Shown in pieces: positions 42,101 to 52,500 of a stretch of DNA of 64,000 nt (position 1 is its first letter; the number at the start of each line of letters is the position of its first letter). The stretch spans positions 1 through 64,000 of IMG/VR virus record IMGVR_UViG_3300017986_000020; one strand, given 5' to 3'. Under the pieces are notes generated by a model, which saw only the letters and a list, made by a program, of their open reading frames with translations, was not told where the DNA came from and did not search any database. The position numbers were made by a program, and so were the translations under genes. The DNA is from a virus.

Positions 42101-43509
42101 GGACCATCGACAACCTAGACGGTGATATTAGATGGAAACAGTTTGCTTATGGAGAAGCAAACTTTTCTAGTACACAATCAATAACTGCAGATAACATCAT
42201 CATTAAAGATCCTAGCGGTACTATTATAGACAATGCTCATACCGAATTTAGAAAAAATGGTAACGATCATAAAATTATATTCTGGACTATTAATCCAGGT
42301 ATCGGATCAGTGCTAGATATATTCATAGCAGGTTCTGGTGATGCTGATTTAACAACATTCACGGTGCGTGTCGAAAGAACAGTTGAAGAAGTTTCTACAA
42401 TACAAACAGCAGTTGAGACATATGATGAGATTGAAAGCTATATCTACGATGAGTTCATAACAAATGAAGGTTATGTGGACTATCATAAAGTAAAACTATA
42501 TGCTTCTGACACATCACGTGATCCTCATGGTGTTCTACAAGTATTTGTTAACGTTGATAGTAGTAATTCTTTAAGTGACATAGGTGATGTTTCTATACTA
42601 GAATTTACACATATTGTACTTGAAACATATATGGTCGATGGTAAAACATATGAAAGAGTTTCTGATTCTGTAATAGCATATGATGAAAATACAAATGATG
42701 AAATACCAAAAACAGCACTAATACGTTTCTTAATTGAACCAACAGCTACAGACTTAGAAGATGGTATTTGGCAGAAGCGTGTCGCAGGTGTTTGGACAAC
42801 AAACTTTGATTATGTTGATATCGCACCTGGTAAAATTGAATATGATGGTGTCAAGTACAGAGTAGTTAACGGTCGTTCATATGTAGAAGACAAATTTATG
42901 AGCTTCAGATGGGATCATTTTGCTGACGAAGACAAGAGAATTGATCCAAGTACAAGTAACATTGTTGATATCTATGTTCTTTCTGCTGACTATGTTCGCA
43001 GAGTAAATACTTGGATTTCTAACGGCTTTAGTGAAGTTATACCACAAGCACCAAACAATTACGAACTAAGAAAAATGATGGAATCAATTGAACCTAAAGC
43101 AATGATTTCTGATCACATATCTTACATACCAGTTAAATTTAAATATCTGTTTGGTAAGTACGCACATCCAGAAAATCAAGCTGTATTCAAAGTAGTTAAG
43201 AAACCTGAAACTGCGTTCACAGATAGTGAAATCAAAACAGCAGTTTCAGCAGCAGTTAACGAATTCTTTGATATTGACAACTGGGACTTTGGTGAAACAT
43301 TCTACTACTCAGAATTAGCTTCTTATATTCATAATAAGCTACCAAATCATATCAGTTCAGTTGTTATCACTCCTAAATACGAAACTACACAGTTTACAAA
43401 CTTACTAAGTATTAGTAGTGAACCAACAGAAATATTCTTAAGCGTCACAACATCAGAAGACGTAAAAATCATTTCAAATATCGTATCAGACGAACTAGTA
43501 GGTGAATAA
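39184..43509 (+). CDS. 6: Baseplate wedge protein, gp6-like (enlarged)
   Basis: gp6 forms the inner ring that ties the wedges together. The N-terminus (LFAGESWSAVYTAFTN, DIVAYLGHSLSFRLDMNTRE and LAERRESVLRLAKNLGYIKTRP) and the C-terminal domain (HPENQAVFKVVKKPE, VSAAVNEFFDIDNWDFGETF and SELASYIHNKLPNHISSV) match the gp6/J-protein family. At 1441 residues it is more than twice T4 gp6 (660). The additional residues, about 560-1230, are beta-rich domains inserted in the middle. It follows gp25 and is followed after two bases by the giant wedge gene. Confidence 0.9.
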   Translation: MGQERVDNLFAGESWSAVYTAFTNISLKAYDFDTIREALLLYVQETYPDKYNDYIASSEFIAILDIVAYLGHSLSFRLDMNTRENFLDLAERRESVLRLAKNLGYIKTRPINARGYMKITSVTTSQDVTDNEGNSLANTTVNWNDANDVNWYENFITILDASFTKNSKIQDPIANMTAFGIENSLYEINENRIAKSITYPFSANVAGASRRFESVRAEFDGDNVIEAEPIPTKNFTIVNRDDNLGPASDRTGFFIFTKLGELAFENLSYTKRLSNRVQILNDTNISNSDVWIQRLDNENNYVSSVSVVDNDSRETAIYNSLRNGNGDLASVTTNIDNSIQINWPDGIFGNAPFGNYRVWYRKTDNENFTVNGNDVPEASVTIPYIGADGRNYALTVTLTTTRDFSENYAGETFESVRRIAPRAYYSQDRMVNAQDYNIFPLTLGTNVVEKAKAINTSFAGNSRFFEMDDPTGHHSNVSVTGTDGSVYIDDDIITMNLPFNRANGNSDDFIRNVMSEVIKHPSLINLYFYNYMFNVDSVITTPKLNFNVSPTNKKVIEVISTDTESQTVLYPGDHILTVGTEELEETWTTIYGTTVSETGDSIDTFIINDIIPEMSGSISKVVRGYRTRFEDIEIQNIKQEKIEDLSVDSFKIKYIPEPDTNKWAWYVHDDVTEPELIDGEDVFITFTYKAGARQNEAEYVAKFTGKKVVFESEDQVKFFYSNNKFIVDNETNLIERDIILFNYYNTITSGGQAQTTGEDMIVNIGTAPVTNVVDNNGTITFDGVYKNTGAELTNDFVENMNCYNPTSTRHVLVSPVGLEYPVTPTSPSSTTVIGNSPSYTVSYELDNASEIVGTVIDTGENPAVETTNEYVYSINPAVISEEIDSCTSAKSYTTTYNEVQLTDNSFKGKVSTQYFNQAQSSNNFVWIDENHLPTGETLDTAVAPMVGVQTEYFIQNNGGVYTFTFPDMVQDGWTIDNLDGDIRWKQFAYGEANFSSTQSITADNIIIKDPSGTIIDNAHTEFRKNGNDHKIIFWTINPGIGSVLDIFIAGSGDADLTTFTVRVERTVEEVSTIQTAVETYDEIESYIYDEFITNEGYVDYHKVKLYASDTSRDPHGVLQVFVNVDSSNSLSDIGDVSILEFTHIVLETYMVDGKTYERVSDSVIAYDENTNDEIPKTALIRFLIEPTATDLEDGIWQKRVAGVWTTNFDYVDIAPGKIEYDGVKYRVVNGRSYVEDKFMSFRWDHFADEDKRIDPSTSNIVDIYVLSADYVRRVNTWISNGFSEVIPQAPNNYELRKMMESIEPKAMISDHISYIPVKFKYLFGKYAHPENQAVFKVVKKPETAFTDSEIKTAVSAAVNEFFDIDNWDFGETFYYSELASYIHNKLPNHISSVVITPKYETTQFTNLLSISSEPTEIFLSVTTSEDVKIISNIVSDELVGE

Positions 43510-43511
43510 TA

Positions 43512-46500
43512 ATGGCGAATAAAATATATGACCTTTTACCGGTACATTTAAGAAATAAAGAACTGCAGACTATGTTCGACAGTACTTTAGACAGGGCATT
43601 TTCTAAAGGACAAGTTGATAAAGTAAGAGCGTTTATTGGTAGAAAAGAAAAAGGTATCTATAAAGAAGACGATGCTTATGTTTCTTTCCCTGAACATCTT
43701 TTTCAACGAGACAACTATGGACTAGAACCTGTTTTCTCTAATGTAGACATTGGTGACAATATATTTTATGATGACTTACTAAACTCACTTTATAATAAAG
43801 GTGCGTTAATTAATGACCATAGAAGACTATTCAAGTCTGACACTTACACTGTAAACTTACCTATAGATAATGATAAGTTCATAAACTGGGAACTATACTA
43901 TTGGGTTAAACCAGGCTTCACTACAGATTTCGCACTATATTCATTCTATCAGGATATTGATGGTGTTTATTGGAGAAGAGAACTACCTGCTATAATCAGA
44001 GATGAACCGGGCACGGGGCTACTTGATGCTAACGCAAAGCCTATTGATACGTATGGGTCAACTGGTGATTATGCGGTTGTAATATCTAATAATGAAATCG
44101 TATATTGGGTAAGATTAGAAAACGAATGGGTTGTTCTAGGTTCTCCAGACTGGCATAAAAACTGGCCTGTCGCAACATCAACTCAAAATCCATCATTACC
44201 TGACGGTAATGTTAAATTTACATTGGGTAATAAAGCAACAGCTAGAATTTCAAATTTAACACAAACATCTCCGGTCAGATTGCATGTTCACAATGATGAT
44301 ACGCATATACATGATGACCATATTATTTTAGATGGAAATAAAATAAAACTGACATTAGCACGTGGGCTAACACAACTTAATGACCAAATGTTTTATGTAA
44401 AAGAAATTTCTAAAGATGTTTATGAATTATATAATGATCCAGCAATGTCATCTCCTGTTGATGGTACGGCATTTAGTGCTTATGAAGATGGCGGTATTGT
44501 AGAGAGACAGGACGAACTAGAATTCTCTACAGTTGATGGTCTTGGAAATTCAAAATATGCTAACCTACAAGAGTTTGTAGATGAATTAAATCTACTAGGT
44601 GCTTCTATTGGAATATCAGCAACACTAGACGATGGATATGTCAATATATTTAATGATGGTTCCATCAACTCAGTTGTAAATCTGACAGGTTTTTCTAACT
44701 TGGGAATAGAAGATGGAAAATATAGAGCTAGGGATTTCTCACAAGGAGCTGATAGACCTAAAAATCCATTAGTAGGTGATACATTTGTTGACACAGACGA
44801 ATTACGTGTTACACTTAATATAGGAAATAATACATATCAGTTAACAGATAAAGTATTTGATCCATATAATGTAGAAGTTAACCCATATGCTTTACGTTTT
44901 GTAAAACCAGATGAAGGTATACTACATGTAATTGAATACAAAACAAACTCAGAATTTACAACTCCGGATTGGGAACAGTATCTATTATTAGAAAATATTT
45001 TTATTCTTGGTAATTCAGAAGACATACATTATATTACTATAGATAAAGATACTGACTACTCCACGATTACTAACTGGTGGAGTGATAGAAACTCATGGTA
45101 TCATTATGATGATATTAGAAAATATATCACAAGTCAAAATAAAAACTTTATTGAACAAGCAAAAAGACCGATCATTGAATTTGATAAGAGACTAGAACTT
45201 AGTGATGAAAGTGCTACAGCAACAGATTTTGCTGTGCCTACATTTAGACTTTATAATGATGAAGAACAGTATCAATCAGATTATAAAATTTTTCATTATG
45301 TAGAAGATGACGATGTTTTACAAGATCCATTTCTTGGAATCAAAGCAAAACTACAAGCAGGTGATTATGTAAGTGAATTCTTATTTAACATTGATATGCC
45401 AATTAATATGTCATATAAAATTGACGAAACATATCAACCTCTTTATATTCTTTCTGAGTTCGATTATAGAAACTTAAGACATGAGTATGGTTTCGGAACA
45501 CATGAAAAATTAGAGTTATTACAAGAACCTAAAAACTTTTATACCATTGACGTTTATCTGGAAGGTATAAAACAAATAGGAAATTATACCTACAACGATA
45601 ACGTCATTACATTCAATAAGCCAGTAGAAGGCTATGTGTACGTTGACTTCACAACACGTGAAAACGTTATCGTTGACGGTGATGGAACTTGGCAGCGTAT
45701 CGATCCATCTATTGAATTTAATCCAGATAATTTAGACCATAACAATGTTGAAATGTCATTCTCAACAGTGTACGAACACTTGTTAAGAATTGTTGAGACA
45801 ACAGAAGGCATTGAAGGTAACCCTAACGCTTCAAACACTTATAGAAAAATAGGTGATAATACAGACAAGTTAAGATTTAACAAGTTTGGTAGTGTTATGG
45901 TTAAGAATTCTATTGATATCACTAAAGCATATTTTTCAATCACACGTGATGACTATGATCCTTTCGCATCATTAGAATATATTTCATTAGCGTATGGCGG
46001 TTATAAAAACAAACTTGTAACGAACATTAGAGAAATTCTTAATGATCCAGACTCTGATTCTAAAACAGATGAAATAATTTTAGAACAAGCAATAGCAGAG
46101 ATTGCGTTAGCGAAACGTGAAAGTATCAATGTGTTTGGCGGAAGCGATATGATTAATATCGGTGATACACCAAATCACTACATTACAGCTAATGTATCTC
46201 CAGTATCAGTTGGATCTAAAATTCAGTTTATTCCAGATAGTATCGCAACTGAAGTGGTTTACGATGAAAATATCAGCGTATTCATTAACGGTGTACTTGA
46301 GAAAAACTATACAGTTCTAAACGGCGTTGAAATAAGTTTTGAACGTGAAATGACAGCAGATGATGAAATCGAAGTAAGATATTATAAACTTATTAAAGAA
46401 TCATTTATTCCTCCAAGTGCTACTAAGTTAGGTATACATACGTTGTATGATCCTAGATTCGAAGAAGATACAGAGTTTGAAACCGCTACAACATTCTTAG

Positions 46501-49500
46501 TTGGGCACGATGGTTCTAAAATGCCTATATGGGGTGACAGAACAGATAGTATCATGCTTATGTTTGAAAAGTTAATCTATAATCGTATAGACAAAACTAC
46601 AGATAATCTAACAATGAAAAATATCAAGTATGGTATTTACCGTGATGCTACTATTGAGTATTCATTTAATGAGAAAAAATATACAATGTTCCCATTCTTT
46701 AAAAAGTGGATGGTAAGAAATAGTATTGACAATATTTTTAATACTGATTTTGATCCTGATAACTGGAAGACTTGGAACTATAGAGGTGTAAACGATAATA
46801 CTCCGGGTAATTGGCGTGGATTGATGCATTATGTTTACAGAACTGAAAATCCATTAAAAGAACCTTGGGTAACAGTAGGCTTTAGTAGACCTCCTGAGGG
46901 GTTTGAGCTAGATGAACAGCGTTATACTACATATGAATTCTGGTCGAAGCTAAAAACAGATTACAATGCTTACTGGCCAATTCCACTAGACACTGATAAT
47001 AATCTGTTAACAGTAGAAGAACTATTCTTTGGATCACAAATATCAACAGATGACATTCAATTCTTAGACCAAGACTGGGAGTTCGGTGACGGATCTCCTA
47101 TCGAAATGGCTTGGAGACGTAGTAGTGAATTCCCATTCATTGAATTCTTATGTTCAATGATTATGAAACCGTTTGAAGTTATTGATAACTGGTCAGATGA
47201 ACTTGATGCTATTATTTCTATCTATCATAAGCGTGAAAGTTCAGATGTTACAGAAATTAGAAGACAAAAAGATAGTTATCAGTTTAAGCTAGGTAGTAAG
47301 TTAGGTGGCTTTGTTAACAACTTTAAACTATCAAGTGAAAATAGTTCGTTAGCTAACAGTCAATATACTGAAATTCCAACAGATAATTATGATTTGTTCA
47401 TTCACACAGGTGAGCCTAATCGCAGTGAGAGTTTCAGTGCTATCGTACTAGAAAAAGTTTCACTTGACGATAAGCATCCTACATATTCGATAAACAACGT
47501 ATCTGATTACACTCAAGGAACTGTTATCTTTAATCCTTCTGATGAAAAATATTATAGAAGAAAAGTTGAAACTCCAACAGAACGTGAAACTGCTGGAACT
47601 ATAAACTTTGACTATACTGCTTGGACATTAATATCACAGCCTAAGATTAGAAACTTTGGTTACAGAATTTATGGATATGATGATTTTAATCCTACATTCT
47701 TTGCTATGGATTGGGATAGAACTAGCGGTGAAAAAGATTGGGCAACAAGAGGCGACGAAGCAACACTAAACGTTTGGACGCCGGGTACTTTCTATAAGAA
47801 TGACACATATGTTATGTATGAAGGTAGCCCATATATTTCTTTGTCTGATCACACAGCGTCTAGTTTATTCAACGATGATTTACAAGACAACTGGAAATTA
47901 CTAAAAGAGTGGCCACGTGTTAATCAAATCAGAGCAAATGGTTATAAGAAGACTCTACAAGACCAAATCAAATCCTATAACTACGGTGACGTTCTTTATA
48001 GTTTAGACGAAGTGGCTCACTTAATTATTGGTTACCAAGATTACTTAAGAGCAGTTGGATGGGACTTTACTGATATAAACAGTGAGGGTGAAAACATAGA
48101 CTTTGAAAGTTTACTAATCAAGTTCTTAGATTGGTCTGCTGAAAAACATGATATAGGAGAGTTTATAACTCTAACTCCTATCCTGCTATCGGGTAGATTC
48201 TCTACACCATATGGTGTTGCTACAGTTCAGAAAGAAACAAATAAAAACTTCTACAGAGTAGTAGATTCATCAGGTAGACAAATACCAAACACAGCAATCA
48301 AATTCTATTCAGAAGGTGATGCTATTACATGGGAATCAACGATACCTGTATACGGAATGAAGATTGATATCACTGATGTAGAACATGCTTATGTGATTGA
48401 TAGAGTAGATTCATATGGTGACGTAATTTATGATCCACTACACCATAATAGAAATCTAAGAATGATTATTGACTGTAATAGAACTAGTGATTGGGACGGC
48501 ACACTAAGTGCTGATGGTTACATTATGTATGATAACGTGATGATACCTAACTTAGAAACAATGGTAGCTGATACAAAATATCACAGAGATACTATTGTAG
48601 ATCAGTCACTTAAGAATGTCAATATCTTAAAAGCAAATCAAATAGGTTACACAAAACGTCTATATCTAAACAATCACCTTATGGAAAGAGAGTCACAACT
48701 AGAATTCTACAAAGGCTTCCTAGCAGGTAAAGGCACAGACTCAAGTGTAAACAGAATTGTAAACAAAAATTCTAACTTTAAAGATATCAAACACGAAGAC
48801 ATGTGGGCATTTAAGTTAGGAGAGTATGGTAACTTTAACAAAGATATTTCATCATCAAAACGTATTGATACAAAATTAATCTTTAGTGATCCATACTCGG
48901 TTGAATATACTGGTGAAACACCATTCAAATACAGAGAGACAGCAAGAACTACACCTATAAAAACAACAGGATATGTTGATTCTAAGGATGTTAATTACAT
49001 TGTTAGAAATGCTGCTGTACTTGAAACTACAGTTAGTGATAGTTACTATGAAGGTGACTTAGCATGGATTCAGTTCGATAGTGAACGTGATTGGGATGTT
49101 CGCAGACTAAGTGAAATTGCTGAAATATCATACGTTGGAGAAACAAGTGATAGTCAATTATATGTGGCATTAACAAATCAGGTGGATATCGCAGATACAG
49201 TTTACTTAAAAATTACAAATGATGACATTGATCCAGAAATTAATGGATACTATTATCTAGTCAATGATGGAACAGAAGCATTCGATGATGTTACAGTTCA
49301 CAAGTATCTTGTTTTTGATACAGACTATGAACCGGTAACAGTTGAGATTGATAGCACAACAACAAATTCTATATATGTACCGACATCGCAAAACATTGGT
49401 GTTGAAGCAATCGGTTCTAACAGTAATCCAATACTAATCGATGGTGAAACTCTTGTAATTGATGGTACAAGTTTTGTGTACGAAGAAGGAACAGGTGGTT

Positions 49501-52500
49501 CTAGTTCTGGTATTATCATAGGTGGCACAACAGCAACACCTGATCCAATTGTATCAGAGGGTGAACAGATAAGATTAGTTGTTTATGATGATGCAGGTTT
49601 GATTAGAAACGCAAATACAGTTGTGACATTTGGTGGAAACAATATCGAAGCTGTAAACAGTATTACATCAAATCAGGGAGATGTATTCTCTATCAATGGC
49701 ACTAATATTACAGTTGACTTTAGTTCAACACAAAACATAGAAGCTATATCTAGTATAACAACATCTACGAGTATTGCTACTGGTACACAGTTGGGAATTA
49801 ACCTAGATGGTGATGTAACAACACATGTTATCGAAGATATTGTTGTTGATGGTTCTGTAAATCCTGTGATATCAGAAACTAAATCAATTCAAATCAATGG
49901 AACAAATATTCAGTTTACAGTTCCTTCGATTACTGGATCTGATACAACAGAACAACAAACAAACGTATCAACTCCTGTGACAAGTCTGACTTTAAGCACT
50001 GATATGACAAATTTCTTACCAGGAGCTATAACAGTTGATAATGGAGTTGATGCTCCGTTTACTACAACTGCGTATACGTACTCTAATGGTGTTATAACAT
50101 TTACTAGTCCAATACAAGATGGGCAAGTTGATGATGACGGAGATCCACTAACACCAGATGTTGACCAAGACGGTTTAGTATCATTTATAATTAATTTAGA
50201 AGCCCAACCGGTATCTCAACCTCCAAGTCTACAAGAAATAATTGATACAATCAATAATGGAACAGTTGATGTTGTGGCTTCAAACAATGGCGGTGCGCTA
50301 AGATTAACATCTTCACTGCCAGAATTAGAATTGAGAGGTGGTGTTCTACAAGATTTAGGAATTAGTACATCATCTGTATATTCAGATTCTAAGTTAAGTA
50401 ATTTTGCTGCTGATGTTAATACAAAAACTAATGTTACATCTTACATTAATTCAAGTAATAGACTTGTAATCGCAGCAAATGGTTCACAAATGATTTTAAG
50501 TGGCAGCGGTTTCAACTCGTTTGGATTCCCAGGATCTACTTATAACTCTACTACAGAGCCTACATCTTCTAGTGTAGCACAACAGATAAACCAAGCTGGA
50601 ATTTCAGGTGTCAGTGCTACAACTGTGTCTGGTAGATTAAAAATAGGATCATTGAATCCTACACTCACAGTAACAGAAGTAACTACTGGTGCTATGGGAA
50701 GATTAGGTTTCTTAAACACTACAGAAGTTTCAAGGTCATTAGATAATATCATTTCTGATATAAACTCAGTGCTATCTAATACAGATATGACAGCTACAGA
50801 AGTTGACAGAAGACTACTTATAAGCGGTAATGATAGTAGTGTATCTATAAGTAACCTGACAGGTAATCCGTTAGATGACTTTGGTATAGCAGCAGGTGAA
50901 TATGTTAATACACAATCATTAAGTACATCGCTGATTGAATTTAGAGACCAAATAAATGATCAGTCTTCTATATATACAGCATCTATAACTTCAGATGGTA
51001 GATTTATTATATCTAGTTCTACACTTGCTATAAGTTTCAGCGGAACAAGTGAACTGCTACTTGAAAAATTAGGGTTGTATAGAGACTACACAAGTATTCA
51101 AAGTAACGCAAACTTTAAAGTTATGCGTTGGAAGTCGGTAAGATACACACCTGGATACAACGGTGATAACTTTGATAGCTTCTATGTAAATCTAGGACTA
51201 AACGATCAAACAACAATTTGGGCAGATGAACATAATGACAGAGGTTGGGCAGTACTTGACAGAAGTAATGTCGGAAACCTAACTGTTAAAAATAGAAAAG
51301 CACGTGAAGTAAATGTAGATTTAGTTAAACGAATGATTATACGTGATGGGACAGATTATATTCAACACCAATTATTTGATCCACTAAATCTAAAATTACC
51401 AGGAACAATTATGAAAGATATCGACTTTGTGGATTGGCAAGACCCTGCAAAGTATGATGAGTACTATTCACAAGACTTATGGTTAGATGAGCATCTTGGT
51501 GAGATTTGGTGGGATACTAATCTTGCTCGTTTCTATAGATATAATGATTATGGGGATGCTAACGGAAACATCGAAATTGATTATGTAAAAAGACATTGGG
51601 GCAAAGTAGTCGACGGTTCTCAAATTGTCATAAAACAATGGGTTGAAAATGAAGTTCTACCAGATGGTATTACATGGTTTAACCAAGAAATATATTGGGA
51701 CGAAGCTAGACAGAAAGAAGTTACGAAGTATTACTATTGGACTGATTTAGGTACATTACCAAGATACAACAAAGAGTATAGCACAGATGAAATAAAAATG
51801 ATTATTGAAACTGGCGATATCAAAGATAAGTTCATACCTATCGATGAAAATACTATTGTTGTTTCTAATAAAACACAAGCTAAAAACAGATGGTGGTGGG
51901 TTACAACACAATATAGTTCCGACGAAAATAAACAGTATCGTCACTCAGATTGGGAACTGTTGTCACGTGAATCAAAAGTAGCAATCATGCCTGAATACTT
52001 AAGTGATTTACAAAATAGTATTGCTGACAGTAAGATTGAAAATAGTGTTCACCTAACTGCTGGTATATATGATATTGATGATGAAGGCATTCTATTAGAA
52101 GTTGATTTCTTAACAGATTTAACTGAAGATGATATCGCAGTATCAGTTAATAATCATTTTATAGATTTAGAAGATTTCTCAATTGACGGAACTTCACTTA
52201 GAATTAATAACAACTATGATGTTATAGTTGGTGATGTTGTTAGAGTTTATCAAGTAGGAGCGATCACTAATAATTGGTTCTCAGATTTAGACTCGGCGAG
52301 AGACAACTTTAAATCTATAATCAACGACCACTTTAATAAAACTCTTATTGAAGCTAGATATCCATTCTATAAAGATTATGTGGAATTGGATCACTATATT
52401 TTTGAAGCAGTTAATTGGTATATAAACGAAGACTATAAGGATATTACTAGTTATGAATTCTTAAGCAGAACTAGAAATATTGATATGATAACAATGTTTG